From contig JXTB01000287.1 of NCBI GenBank assembly GCA_002914805.1, positions 41,485-105,484 of the forward strand: 64,000 nt of DNA. The letters are read 5' to 3'. A program made the translations under genes and the position numbers. How positions within the stretch are numbered: position 1 is the first letter of the stretch; each line of letters opens with the position of its first letter. This document shows, piece after piece, positions 1 to 11,300 of the stretch. The notes under the pieces were generated by a model. The model saw only the letters and a list, made by a program, of their open reading frames with translations. It was not told where the DNA came from and did no database searches. The DNA comes from Parasponia andersonii. Its lineage: Eukaryota; Streptophyta; Magnoliopsida; Rosales; Cannabaceae.

Positions 1-661
1 GTATCAAGTGGAGAATTGAAATAACAAAACAAAACCTAGGAAGAAGAACTAGTAGAATTACCTTGACTAGTTTAGACCTATCTTGCTTCCTTGAGTTCCA
101 AATTGAGTTCTACCACTTGGAAACTCCTAGATATGGATAAGAGGAGTTGAGAGAAGTATAGAAAGTGACTGGAGGGGTTCAAGTCATGGCTGGAGAGGAA
201 GAGGAAAGAAATGACCAGATTTGGTCAAAAATCAATACTTAAAGGCTAAGAATGGCATAACTTAAATTCTAAGGGGTATTTTGGGTATTTTGCACCTCAC
301 TTTCCATGCGTCCAGCTCCAAAACATCCTTAGCATACTCACCACATTGCTGGTCAATCCTATACACTCATGTGTAGACCAAAATAGTGAAACCTAACTTA
401 GAAAGTGAAATCTAGTCATACTTTGACTTATGATCATGTATGGTCAATCTTATTGTAATTTGGTTGACCCTAACCCCATAACCAATCATAAAAGGAAATT
501 CAATTAGACTCTAATTGATGATACAAACATAGTATAATTACCCAATTAATAGAATACACAAAGATGACATTACGCGATTCAGCTGAATCTAAGCTAGCTT
601 AGTGTAATTAAACACAGTTCAGTACAATGACTGCCACCTTGTGCTTACCTTGGGCATCGCA
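1..661 (-). mobile_element. 5' LTR fragment of a family-A gypsy element, cut by the window edge
   Basis: Read on the minus strand, this matches the start of the LTRs at 16410 and 21943. The shared blocks are the TGCGATGCCCAAG start (TGTGGTGCCCAAG there), the 'gattggttat' block, the 'aaaatacccaaaatacccct' block and 'ctagtcaaggtaattctact'. The match covers roughly the first 0.75 kb of an LTR that is 1.9-2.7 kb elsewhere, so the rest lies left of base 1. The right end at 661 abuts the stop of the copia F polyprotein, so this copy inserted at the 3' end of F. The first ~100 bp of the LTR are more diverged than the remainder. The other TSD copy is outside the window. Confidence 0.8.
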
Positions 662-663
662 TT

Positions 664-2190
664 AAACTTGTTTTATAATACCAAGCAAGTTTCTTAATCT
701 TGTGAAGTCTTTAAACTTGAGTGGCTTGGTAAAAATATCAGCAATTTGATCATGTGATCTCACATGTACTAATTATACTTCTTTGTTTGCAATACATTCT
801 CTTATGTAATGATAGCGACTGTTGATATGCTTGCTTCAGTCATGAAAGACTGGATTTTTCACCAATACTATTGCTGACTTATTGTCGATACAAATCTCTG
901 TTAGCTCATTTTGAGGCATGTTTAACTCTTTCAACAACCTTCTTAGCCAGATTACATGACTACACATGATGTAGCAGCTACGTACTCAGTTTTCATATTG
1001 AAAGAGTGATAATCGATTGTTTCTTAGATGCCTAGGTGAAGGTGGTTTCTTCCATGAAAAACGCAAAACTAGTTGTGCTTTTTTGATTATCAGTATCTTC
1101 GGCCTAATCACTATTGCTGTAACCAATAAGTTTGTAATCATTAGAAACTGAATAGAACAAGCCAAGATTGATCATACCTTTTAGGTAACGGAGAATTCAC
1201 TTTGCATCTTTGAAATGAGTAGTTGTTGGAGTTTCCATGTAATGACCCACTAGTCCAGATGCATAGAGAATGTTGGGCCTTGTACATGTCTAGTACCAAA
1301 GGCGGATGCAAGGCTCTTGAAGAGTGTTGGATCCACCTTTTCTACTTCATCATCTTTGAATAATTTTATTCTGTAGTCCACTGGTGTACTTATTGGCTTG
1401 CTATCATCCATATTGAACTTCTTTAGGATCTCCTCTATATAGCTTTCTTGAGAGATAAAGATGCCTTCTTCCTTTTGCTTGACTTCTATGCCAAGGTAGT
1501 ATGCTATAAGTCTGATGTCTGTTATTTCAAACTCATATGTCATTACTCTCTTGAATTTATCAAACATCCTTGGATTACTTCTAGTGAATATGAGATCATT
1601 TATGTATAAGCATACGACCAAAATGTCTTGATCTTTAGTCTTAAAATAGAGAGATGTTTATAAGGGCACTTAATGAATCTATTCTCTTAGAAATATTTGT
1701 CAATTAGGTTGTTCCATATTCTTGGTATTTGCTTTAGATTGTAAAGAGCCTTTTTTAGCTTCAAAAACTTATCTTTATGCCCTTTCATCTCATAACCCAA
1801 TGGTTGTTCGATATAGACTTCTTTTTCAAGAACTCCATTCAGAAGTGCAGACTTTACATTCATCTGATGAATCTTCCATTTATTCTGAGTAGTAAGAGAA
1901 ATAATTATTCTTATAGTTTCCAATCATGCAACATGAGCAAATATCTCGTCGTAGTCAATGTTGACTCTTTGACTGTAGCCTTTCGTGACTAGGCTTGTTT
2001 TGTATCTTTCTACGTCTCTATTGGCATTCTTCTTCACCTTGTACACCTATTTTACACTGATAGCTTTATGACTTTAAGAAGAGTGGATAGTTTCCAAGTG
2101 TCATTTTTCTCAAGAGCTTTGACTTCTTCATCCATCGCATTCCTCCATTTTTCATCTTGTATAGCCTCTTAGAAGTTCATCGGTTCACAA
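664..2190 (-). pseudogene. Copia F reverse transcriptase and RNase H remnant
   Basis: Minus-strand reading runs from about 2190 to 664. RT begins with a 'WRNAMDEE'-like segment. It continues through QMNVKSALLNG (near 1870), VYIEQPLGY and LKKALYNLKQIPRIWN (1687-1923). The catalytic box is YINDLIF (about 1590-1607), where intact copia RT has Y-V-D-D, so one catalytic aspartate has become asparagine. Then come a YYLGIEV block and an RNase H stretch with a TKPLKFKD-like C-terminus near 680-720. Frameshifts separate the 1687-1923 and 1250-1621 blocks, and stops are frequent. The piece is the replication module of F; it cannot be functional as it stands. Confidence 0.85.
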
Positions 2191-2619
2191 TCAGTAAATA
2201 GGCAAAATAGAGTGTGATTTTTGAGTCTATCAGTCATCTTATATAGATCTTCAAGATTTCTTCTACATTCTTCATGCCTCTCAATTAAGAAAGATGGAGG
2301 TGAACCTTTATGAGTGGATGATATTGGCAAGGAAGGTGGAGTAATAGCCTCCCGATGGACTTTTCTTGCTTGCTCTACTAGTGTTTCTACATCTTCAAAT
2401 TATGGAAAGAAATTGTAGTCATTTATTTGAGAACCAAAGTTCTATTCACTTTCTTCATTGAATATTACGTCTTAGCTGATGATTACTTTTCCATTGTTAG
2501 GATTGTATAACTTATATCCTTTGGAGTTGTGTCGTAGTTAATGAAAATGAACTTCTTGCTTTTATCATCAAGCTTAGTTTTATGTTCATCTAGCACATGC
2601 ACATGGGATATGCTTCCAA

Positions 2620-3780
2620 AGACTCTCAAGTGGGAGATCCCAGGCTTCCTTCCGTTCCATGCTTCTTGTGGTGTCTTTCTTCACACACTTCTTGTTGGAG
2701 ATCGATTGGACAAGTAAATTGCACATGCAACAGCTTTTTCCCAGAACTCTTTGGGTAATCTCTTACTTTTCGGCATGCTTCGAGCTATGTTGAGGATGAT
2801 TCAGTTCTTCCTTTCTGCCACACCATTCTGTTGAGGGGATCTTGGAATGGTTAAAGGTCGTCGAATTCCATTTGCTTCGTAGAATTCTTGGAACTCTTTT
2901 GAAGTGAATTCTCTTCTTCTATCAGACCTCATGGCTTTGATCTGAAGACCGCTTTCCTTCTTTACGGTAGCTTTGAACTTCTTGAAAGCTTCAAATATTT
3001 CTGATTTTAGTTTCAAGAAGTAAACCCAAGTCTTTCTTGAGAAATCATCAATAAAGAGCAAGAAGTAATTGCTCTTACCGAAAGAACTTGGTTTGATAGG
3101 ACCGCACACATCTGTATGCATTAGCTCTAGTGGCTTCTCGGCTCTTGAATTCGACTCTTTTGGAAAGATTTTCCTGAATTGCTTCCTGAGTAAGCATCCT
3201 TCACAAAGATGATTAGGATGATTAATGCATGACGAGCCTCTTACCATTTCTTTCTTGGATAGTAGCTCTAGTCCTCCAAAGTTGAGATACCTGAATCTCA
3301 AATGCCATAGCCATGATGGATCCTTGTAACATGGTTTGAGACATTTTGCCATATCATTTTGAATATTCAAAAGAACATTCTATTTCTTGACATAGGCACC
3401 TTGGCAATCAAGTTCATGTTATTATCTCTTATAGAAAGACTATTATTTTTCAAGCGAATATCATAGCCTTTCTCTAAGAGTTGTCCCAAACTCAAAAAGT
3501 TTGTTTTGATTTTAGGTACATAATAAACATTTGAATTAAATTGATACCCCCCATTTTTCAAGCGGATAAGAATTTTACCTTTTCCTTGTACCGCTACTTT
3601 TGAATCATTACTGCAAGAAACACTCCTCTGATTGATTCATCAAGCTCCATGAACATTGATCGACGCCCACACATATGATTGCTAGCACTAGTGTCAAGAT
3701 ACCAAGTGTTGTCTTCTCCTTCGTTATTGTCGTTATATGCTAGTAGTATGGTGCTATTTTCTTCTCTTTTCTCTTCAACA
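2620..3780 (-). pseudogene. Copia F protease, GAG-pre-integrase and integrase remnant
   Basis: The protease is marked by WYLDTSASNHMCG near 3660-3710; copia aspartic proteases have D-(S/T)-G here, so glycine has become serine. A 'YYVPKIKTNFLSLGQLL' block follows (3367-3561). A 189-residue open stretch (2801-3370) holds the GAG-pre-integrase zinc region (WHLRFRYLNF, then C-x2-C in HLCEGCLLRKQ). It also holds the integrase core: HTDVCGP, FIDDFSRKTWVYF, RSDRRREFTS and SPQQNGVAERKN. Integrase C-terminal sequence (RSPTRSV, FGSISHVHV) runs to about 2620 in another frame. Two glycines of the usual 'SDRGGEF' box are arginines. Confidence 0.87.
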
Positions 3781-3784
3781 TAAT

Positions 3785-4732
3785 TGATTTTTTCTTCAAT
3801 TCTACTATTGGGTGCTCTACACTCTCTAGTAATAGCCAAACTTGTGACAATTGAAATATTAAACTTGAGACTTCTCAAGCCTTGAGTTTATTTGACCTCT
3901 ATCATGACCTCTTGTAAAGCTTTCTCCTCTTTTGAAATTACTAATACGATAATGGTGGTTATTGTTGGAATTCTAACCTCGTCCATGACCTTGACTTATA
4001 CCACGTCCTTGTCTTCGAGCTTGTTCTCTACCACGACCAAATTTGACGTCTTTCGCTACATTGGCTATTTTCTTTCTCTATAAGTTGTGTCTTGAGAATT
4101 TGCTCCTTAAAATTTGGCTTCTTCTTTTTTTTTTCCTCGTGAGCTTGTAAAGAACCCAAGAGTTGTTCTATTATCATGGCTCCCAAATCTTTAGTTTCTT
4201 TGATGACAGTAACAATATTCTCAAACTGTGGATCCAATGATCAAAGAATCTTTTCCATGATCGTAACATTTTCAAGTTTTTCACTATTTCGCTTTATTTG
4301 ATTTGAAATGGCTAAAACTCTTGAAAAGTAGTCAGAAATTGACTCACTCTCCGTCATGTGTAGTGAATCAAACTCTCCTCTTAGAGTTTGAAGATGGAAC
4401 TTTTTAACCTTTTCTTCTCTCTTATATGAAATTTAAAGTTTCTCCTGTGCTTCCTTAGTGGAGGTTGCACTTGAGATTTTCTCAAATCCATCATCATCTA
4501 AGGCCTGGTAGATGAGGAAGAAAGCTTTTTGGTCTCTCTTTCTTGAATCTTTTAAACTATCCTTCTGTGTTGAGGATAGTGTTGCCTCATCTCTTGGTTT
4601 TTCATAGTTTTTCTCCACTACTTTCCAAACATCCAGTGCTCCAAGTAAGACTTTCATTTTGATAGTCCAATTATCAAAGTTGCTGCTTTGAAGCGGTAGA
4701 ACTTGAAGAGATGCTAAACTATCGATAGCCAT
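3785..4732 (-). pseudogene. Copia F gag remnant
   Basis: The gag starts at ATG 4732 with 'MAIDSLASLQVLPLQSSNFD', the usual opening of a plant copia Gag (UBN2/DUF4219 type), and the 'NWTIKMKVLLGALDVW' block follows. One stop interrupts the frame near 4434. The same frame resumes as ILISDYFSR-like and LDPQFENIVTVIKE sequence (4028-4237). A glycine/arginine-rich segment and a damaged CCHC knuckle (C-H-K-F-G...E-C) follow near 3800-3850 in a shifted frame. Gag forms the virus-like particle in which copia elements reverse-transcribe. The start is chosen because upstream minus-strand sequence has no open frame and reads as leader. Confidence 0.83.
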
Positions 4733-5211
4733 AACTCTTAATAGAGTGAGTTTTGGAAATTTTGACTACGTGGATAGATCCAGAATATCGAAAAACCTTA
4801 AGATTGACTTGGTCAAAGTCAAAACTCGGTCAATAGTCAACGCTAGTCAATAGCTCCGACAACATAGTCAACATCGTGGTCTTCTGATGATTTGGTCAAC
4901 AGCTCTAATGGCTCGGTCAACAGTTATGACGGCTTGGTCAAACAACTCTGACTCGGCTTAACTCAGTGAGTTGACTTAGTTATGAAAGCAAAATTCTAAC
5001 AATTCATTCAGACTTGTTCGAATTTTGATTGGGCTGATTTTTGTGGCAACAATTTCATCTCGTCGAGTTCTTCAATTTGATATGTAATAGTAGTATGTTT
5101 TGAATAAATAGATAATACTCTCAATCTCAAGAATTCTATTCTTATGTAGAAGATCAGTCAAAGCTACAACCACAAAGCATACTTAGAATTTCATGAGAAC
5201 TCACAACCTTA

Positions 5212-5225
5212 TTCTGATACCACAT
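5212..5225 (-). promoter_or_regulatory. Primer binding site of copia F (initiator tRNA-Met type)
   Basis: Minus-strand TGGTATCAGAA lies directly next to the LTR end. The plant tRNA-iMet PBS is TGGTATCAGAGC. It primes minus-strand cDNA synthesis. Confidence 0.8.
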
Positions 5226-5638
5226 TGTTAGAAATAAAATAAGCTTTATTACTCACTCAAATACTTTTACAAGAGAAAATTCTGAATTCTCACTAGAAGC
5301 TATGCTTCTTTCTCTCTTCTCTTCACTCTTTAGAAGCTTTGCTTCTTACTTGATGCTTAGAACTCAAATGGGGAGAGGTATATATACTACATGACAAAAA
5401 ACAAGAACTACACAAATAATCAATTATAAAAATTCTTAAGCCACACATATTTTCTTCTACATACTTCTAATAACAATATCTAGCTAATATTAGAAAATTC
5501 TAGGTGGAAGGCTTTTTCAATTTGGACTTGGATTTCTTCTTTTATAAGTTTTGTACTTGGGTTAACTCCAACTTATTAAGCCTTATGTTGATGGGCCTAG
5601 AACACTTCTTATGGGCTTAAACAAGTTTATTTTCAACA
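5226..5638 (-). repeat. 5' LTR of copia F (413 bp)
   Basis: Read on the minus strand it runs from TGTTGAAAATAAAC to TTTCTAACA, the TG...CA termini of an LTR, and is followed directly by the PBS. A TATA-like 'tatatata' lies around 5384-5392. Its outer edge touches integrase-coding sequence of copia E. Confidence 0.82.
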
Positions 5639-7499
5639 CTATATACTAGTTGTCAGTTTGATAAATGTTGTAAACTTTCATTTAACAATTCATAATCTAT
5701 ATTGAAATTTCCTCTTGAAAAAGTCCATAGTGATTCATGGGGACCATCCCCAATTGTCTCTTCTAGAATCTATATCAAAATTTCCTCTTGAAAAAGTCCA
5801 TAGTGATTCATGGGGATCATCCCCAATTCTTTCTTCTTAAAAGTTTCAATGCAATGTAATTTTTATTGACGATTTTACCTGATATACATGGTTATATCCT
5901 TTAAAGTATAAATCTGATTTCTACTCTTATTTTCTCAAGTTTCAAACTTTTGTAGAAAAGCATTTTGATAGGAAAATCAAGACTTTCTAATGCGATGGAG
6001 GCGGTGAGTTCACTTCAAATGCTTTCACAAATCATTTGACTCAATGTGGAATTGAATAACAACTTTCTTGTCCTCATATACCAGAACAGAATGGGTTGGC
6101 TGATAGAAGCATAGACATATGTTGAGACATGATATACTCTCGTTTTTCACGCCAATTTTCCTTTAATTCTGGGTTGATACTTTTTCAACTGCCACATATC
6201 TTATAAATAGATTGCCTCTATCATCTATTGATAAGGAAACTCATTATTTTAAATTATTTGATAAGTACAGATTATTCTGGTTTACGTGGTTTTGGTTCAT
6301 AATGTTTTACATATTTAAAAACTCAGTATGCATAAATTCTCTAAGAAAACTATTCCTTGTGCTTTCTTAGGGTATGGCCTCTTACATAAAGGTTGTAGGT
6401 GTCTTGATCCCCAATCCCAACGTTTTGACATTTCTAGACATGTCTTTTTAATGAGATCAACTTTCCCTTTCTAATTAAGGATTCTTCTTCCTTTTACGAT
6501 CTTTCAATTACAACGTTTCCTAATTCTGATGAGTGGCTTTCAGGAAAAAGTTTGTGGTGGCGTCCTTGCTCAAAATAGTCACAATGGCTCTATCACTGAT
6601 GAACTACGTTCCAAAAGATCTTATTCCATCGGCTTTAGTTTTTTTACTACAAGAACCCACTCATTCTTCTACCAATGTGCCTACTATATCCACCTGTTCT
6701 CCTGAAATATCTCTATCACAGCCAAACACTTACCTTATTCTCCAATACCCTCGATATAAGAACCTCCTACACTTACAATTACCTCTTCTTCCTCTCTTTC
6801 CACTCCTCTAAGACACCAATGTGTCTGATGTCCCTCGCCGTACCTCAAAGATTTTGTAACCACCACTTCCCATAATGCCCTCCTCGTTTCACTAAATGAG
6901 CCAAAAACACTCAAAACTGCTCTCAAGTTCCAAAATTGGAAAGCTGCTATACAAGAAGAAATAGATGCCTTATACTAAAATCATACTTGGACATTAGTCC
7001 CATGACCATGCATTACCAATGTTGTTGGAAGCAAATGGATGTATCGCACAAAATTAAAAGAGGATGGCAATATAGATCTCTTTAAAGCCCGTCTAGTTGC
7101 TGAAGGACATACTCAAGTTTCAGGCCTTGATTTCGATGAAACTTTCAGTCCTGTCGTCAAGCCTACAACCATTTGAGTTGTCCTTTCTATTTCCGTACAT
7201 TTTCAATGGCCTCTCAAGCAACTTGATGTCAAAAAATGCCTTCCTCAATGGAGTTTTACATGAATGGGTGTATATGGAACAACCTTCTCGTTTCATAGAT
7301 CCTAATTTTCCTAATTATGTTTGCTAATTATATAAATCACTTTATTACGGCCTTAAACGGGCACCTCGTGCATGGTTTTCCAAGCTCTCCTCAAGCCCTG
7401 TCTCTTTTGGTTTTGTTTCTAGTAAAGCTGATCATTCCTTATTTACCACTCTAATAATCGACTATTCCTCTTACTCGTCTATGTAGACGATGTGGTCAT
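5639..7499 (+). pseudogene. Copia E piece 1: integrase and first half of RT
   Basis: This is a plus-strand copia polyprotein remnant. It opens inside the integrase zinc region (CCKLSFN...FPLEKVHSD), almost the same wording as copia H near 56400-56500, so E and H belong to one family. The integrase core shows WLYPLKYKSD, a D-G-G-G-E-F-T box (about 5993-6015) and a PEQNGLA block; the C-terminal part has a FLGYG-like block near 6365. RT begins around 6930 (WKAAIQEE, then [47 protein letters not shown]). It stops inside the catalytic YVDDVVI box at 7499, where element B is inserted. The 5' part of E is missing from the window, cut by F. Confidence 0.87.
5694..5839 (+). repeat. 73-bp tandem duplication inside the copia E integrase
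   Basis: Two head-to-tail copies (5694-5766 and 5767-5839) both read 'ttcctcttgaaaaagtccat' and 'gtgattcatgggga', with a handful of mismatches. They duplicate the HSD segment of the integrase. 73 is not a multiple of three, so the duplication breaks the frame. Confidence 0.85.
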
Positions 7500-8229
7500 T
7501 ATTAAAAAATAAAGTTTTCAATTTTATTCACTCTTATTTTGAAGAAAACAAATAAATTTGATTTAGTACTAATCATTTAATTTGAGTCTGTAGTGAAATG
7601 GCTTTAAAAGTTTTACTCAAATTGATCAAGAAATCAAGCTTAAAGATGGATGCATATTAGACTTATTAGAATCAATCTTGAAGATGGACAATCAAGATAC
7701 AAGACCATGCTTAGATAGGGTATATTTCATATTTAGTCTTATATTTGATTTAGTTCATTGCATATAAATTCTCTTTGTATCGGCTCATGCTTTTAAAAGA
7801 ATTTATAAACTATCTTAAGTTTGAAATGGTTCTTTTATTTTAGAAATTTGAAAATAGAAAATAATGATTTATTTAAATGGGAAAAATACTCTTTAATACA
7901 TAATTTCTTAAGTTTAAATAAGTTACAAATATATTTAAAATCATGATTATTTGAAAGAGGTTAAAAAGAGATTTTCTATTTGGAAACTAGACTATGTTTT
8001 CGAATTAATACTTTCTAAATTATTATTAAATATATTTAAAAAACTAAAATAAGTTTGGAATAGCCAAAATATTGTATTGAAATTAATTTTTAATGTTTTA
8101 AAATATTCAAAATAAATTTGGCAGCCTAAATTTGGAAAATGCCAAAAATCTATCAGAATTTAGAAAATGACCAAAAAACTGTCACAATTTGAAAAATGCC
8201 AAATATCTTGTTAGAATTTGAAAAATAAC

Positions 8230-8405
8230 CAAAAATGAGTTTGGTCAACCAAAAAATGATTTTCGACGACCAACAATGATTTTGGTCAACCAAAGTTGAT
8301 TAATCACTTTTCAAACCAGTGGCCAGAAATAACTATTGGTACTAAACTGATATGTCAGACTTTAAGGCTATATTTTTAGTCGACCAACTTTAATTATGGT
8401 CAACC
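8230..8405 (+). promoter_or_regulatory. Clustered GGTCRACC palindromes upstream of the LTR TATA box
   Basis: At least four GGTCAACC / GACGACC-type blocks about 20-110 bp apart precede the TATA-like element at 8458. In the B-type solo LTR the same positions read TTTGGTCGACCAAA (29954-29967, and again near 30038 and 30065). The CpG decay to CA fits methylation. A transcription-factor or silencing target role is inference. Confidence 0.5.
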
Positions 8406-8702
8406 AAACCTTTGACAAAAAGCTAATAACATCTATAAACAACTTGTTTTCTTGGATATCTATATATAGAGCCTCATTTGATGGTTTTTAATACTTGAGT
8501 ATTAATCTAAATTGATATCTATCTACTCTTATAGTATCTTAGCTTATTTTCATATCAATTACACTTTTAAATCACATTGAGCCAATCTTAGAGCTTCCAC
8601 TGTTTATTGTTCTCGAATCTTCTAGGCCAAAATTATATTCATCACTTTTGTGAGGAAAGTTCTTTAGTGTGTTCACTCTTAATTACTGTAAAACTATTTG
8701 AG

Positions 8703-8945
8703 TTGAGATGAGGTTGGTACCATATTCATAAACAACCCATGTATAGGTGAGGTTTCTGCTGAAGTCTAAGTAACTTGATTTATATAAGGTTATCACTGGA
8801 GTCTAAACAGCCTATGCATAGGGGAAGTTGTTACTAGAATCTAAACAATCCGTGTATTGGTGAGTATGGCGCCATTGTCTGAACAATTTGTATAGATAAG
8901 GTTGACACTGGAGCCTAAATAATCTGTAGTTAGATATGATAGAGT
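8703..8945 (+). repeat. Minisatellite inside the LTR of family B, about 37-bp unit
   Basis: Six to seven degenerate head-to-tail units of the form AAACAAYCYGTGTATAGGTGAGGTT + GNCACTGGAGTCT lie downstream of the TATA-like site, so probably within the transcript. The same array occurs at about 14034-14280 and, inverted, at about 29690-29830, so it belongs to the family. Confidence 0.8.
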
Positions 8946-9349
8946 TGAATTCAAGACTACTATAAAAATGTAGGTGTACCTAAGAAAAATTCACTTTGTT
9001 TGTATAAAGGACGGTCAAGCCTATAATCTTGACCTAATAGTAGAAAGCTTGAAGGAAATTGTCGAAGGCTGAGGACGTACGCAAATTATCAGGTTTGTCA
9101 GACTTCTAAAAACTGAGTTTGTATTTTCTCTATCCCTACACTCTTTTCTTTATTACAAGCTATTTGATTGAGTATTTGATATATAGTGTGCTTAATTTGC
9201 TTGATATTATTGTTATATACTTGGTATTATTGTTTGTTTAAATTTAAAGTTAGAAATAGTAGTCAATGATTTTTAATAGTAGAAAAGTTTCTGAAAAAAT
9301 TTTAAAACTCAGTTCACCCCCCTCTTAGGTTATTAATCTTGTGCTAACA

Positions 9350-9364
9350 ATTGGTATCGGAGTC
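9350..9364 (+). promoter_or_regulatory. Primer binding site of element B (initiator tRNA-Met type)
   Basis: TTGGTATCGGAGTC immediately follows the LTR end; the consensus is TTGGTATCAGAGC. There are two differences. Confidence 0.85.
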
Positions 9365-9399
9365 TGATGCTCAAATTTAAGGACTTAACTATCTTGAGA

Positions 9400-10640
9400 T
9401 GGCTAACTTAAATAATTTTTAAAATCTTCTAAATGGGGGGTTTTCAACTGGACAACTATTTGTCAATGGTATTGGCTATGATATTTGAAAAATTAAAATG
9501 CTTAAATGTCTTAAATTTATGGATGATAATTTATTGGATATTGTTGTTCAAGGTCCATATATTCCTAAGAAAATAATTGACAATAAATTTATTGAAAGAT
9601 AATTTTATGGATATGATGATATTGACAAAATCATGTTTTCTTGGAATGGAATATGCTTTGAATTATTTGTTATGTAGTATACATATAAATATTTATAATA
9701 GTATACAAATAGTTACTAATGCATATGAAATGTGGAAAATACTTGAAAGCTCATATGAAAACACAAGTCAAATTAAAGAAAGTAGAATGAGTATACTTAT
9801 GCACGATTATAAGTTTTTTGAAACGAAAAGTGATGAATTTATTGCTCAAATTTATTCAATTTACTAACATCACTAAAGATTTTCATGCTCTTGGAAAAAC
9901 ATATTGCACTACTGAAATGGTAGTAAAGGTTCTAAAAGCTTCAACAAAAGCATATCAAGATGAAGTGATTGCTATCAAAGAAGAGAAAGATGTCACCGAT
10001 GTTCCTCTAGAAGAACTTATTAAATTTATCATTTCTCATGAGATCATGATGATCAAGAACAAAAATCAAGATGGAAAAGAAGAAAAGGAAATGAAGGCCA
10101 CATGTGTTAATAATAGCAACGATGAATTAAATAAAGAAATCCAAAAAGAAATTGCCAACATGTGCTTCATGGCAATTGAGGATGAGATAATATCGCTTGA
10201 CCCTATTGATGATTTCCTTGATGATAGTGATAGTGATAGTGATTTATTTTATAAGAAGTTATTAAATGATTTCAATAATTTACATAGAAATTATGAAAAA
10301 TTTATTTTGAAAAATAATGACCTTAAAAATAAAATTCTTACTTTGTCAAAAGAAATTGATGAATTTGCTAGTAAAAAAGAAACAAAATTGTCTTGTGATA
10401 TTTTTGAAACATTGAAAAATGAAAATATTTCTTTAAATGAAAAAAATTTTGATTTGACAAATATTATCCACAAGTTCACTGATGGAAAGAATAATTTTGA
10501 TTTAATACTTAGCAAAGAATATGTGTTTTTGACAAAGGAGATATAGGACACAAACCTTTCATAAAACAAAAGTATCTCAAAATTATATTGTCAAACCAAT
10601 ATCTAGTAATAATTCAAAGTATGTATGTAACTATTGCAAT
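9400..10640 (+). pseudogene. SIRE-like copia gag of element B
   Basis: The frame opens near 9400 (MANLNNF) and is broken several times before 9818. Segments 9577-9867 and 9818-10546 overlap in different frames, showing a frameshift near 9860. The first part has the Gag/UBN2 signature (NAYEMWKILESSYEN, then IKESRMSILMHDYKFF). The 242-residue second part continues the capsid (LGKTYCTTEMVVKVL). It then becomes acidic (DPIDDFLDDSDSDSD) and coiled-coil-like (KNNDLKNKILTLSKEIDEF), as in large SIRE/Maximus-clade Gag proteins. A short cysteine segment (YVCNYCN) near 10620 is probably the zinc knuckle, cut by the assembly gap. Confidence 0.75.
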
Positions 10641-10672
10641 TTAAATGTCATACTAGCTTTTCATGCTCTATC

Positions 10673-10682
10673 NNNNNNNNNN
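10673..10682. other. Assembly gap (10 N)
   Basis: Ten N bases lie within the zinc-knuckle region of the element B gag. Ten is probably a nominal gap size, so the true missing length is unknown. Confidence 0.99.
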
Positions 10683-11300
10683 TGGGTACCAAAGACTAAC
10701 CCTCAAAGACCCAAAGTTATGTGGGTACTAAAAATCCATATTTAAATCTTTGTTGTAGGAACAAGTAAGATAGTGGACACTCCAAAAATAAAACAAATGA
10801 TTTTACCAAGCTCTCAATATTTACTAGAAAGAACGGTGGATATTTCATTTGGAGACAATATAAGAGTACGACCATCGGTCTAAATGATACTAATAAGAAT
10901 TCTTAGCCTATCTTTGAGATTGTAATGCTAGAAATCTAATTTGCTTTTTAAATTACGTTGTATCTTTTGGTGATCAAAAGGAATACTTTTATTATGGATT
11001 AGACTTATTTTCAATAGAAAATCATTGTGATTTTTGATATGATCAAAAACCCAATATTGGTTAGTTTAACATCAAAAAGTAATTAGAAAATTTTGATTGA
11101 AAATCCAATGTTAGAATTTTTTAGTTACTCTACTACTAGAAATATATAAAGAGAGTTTTTCAACAAAAGAACTAAGTAATAAATGAATCTATGCATGTGA
11201 TATTTGATGAAACTAATGAATCCTCCAAGGAGAAAAGCATAGATGATATTGTTATAGGTGTGGAATAAAACTTGAATGATTATATCTTAACCAAAAATCA
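10683..11300 (+). pseudogene. Element B pol scraps: protease edge and integrase C-terminal edge
   Basis: Just after the gap the reading PKTNPQRPKVMWV matches the linker between Gag and protease in SIRE-type copia elements. ISFGDNIRVRP (about 10845-10875) resembles the segment after the protease active site; the D-S-G box itself is gone. Around 11180-11260 the reading SMHVIFDETNE matches the end of the copia integrase C-terminal region, which precedes RT in intact elements. Nothing recognisable lies between the two, so most of protease and integrase has been lost, and RT/RNase H never follows. Confidence 0.6.

Larger units (their letters stand above)
662..5638 (-). mobile_element. Copia element F, degenerate, minus strand, 3' LTR missing
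   Basis: From right to left this holds an LTR (5226-5638), a PBS, a leader of about 480 bp, then gag, protease, integrase, reverse transcriptase and RNase H, the Ty1/copia order. Pol ends next to base 662. No 3' LTR follows, because a family-A gypsy LTR begins immediately. The right end lies against an integrase fragment of copia E, so F inserted into E. Coding is spread over all three frames with many stops, so F is dead. The leader (about 4885-4945) carries three loosely repeated 'ggtcaac' blocks about 20 bp apart. Confidence 0.88.
7500..9349 (+). repeat. 5' LTR of element B (1850 bp)
   Basis: It aligns along its length with 12813-15969 and, inverted, with the solo LTR 29271-30786. It ends GTGCTAACA directly before the PBS. 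A TATA-like 'atctatatatagagcc' (8458-8473) is probably the transcription start region. Upstream (about 8230-8405) lie several 'ggtcaacc' blocks that are intact GGTCGACC palindromes in the solo LTR. Downstream is a minisatellite (8703-8945). Confidence 0.88.

Noticed and set aside
8703-8945. CRISPR-like spaced repeats
   Set aside because: Units are head-to-tail and diverged with no unique spacers, there are no cas genes, and the setting is a plant retrotransposon LTR.
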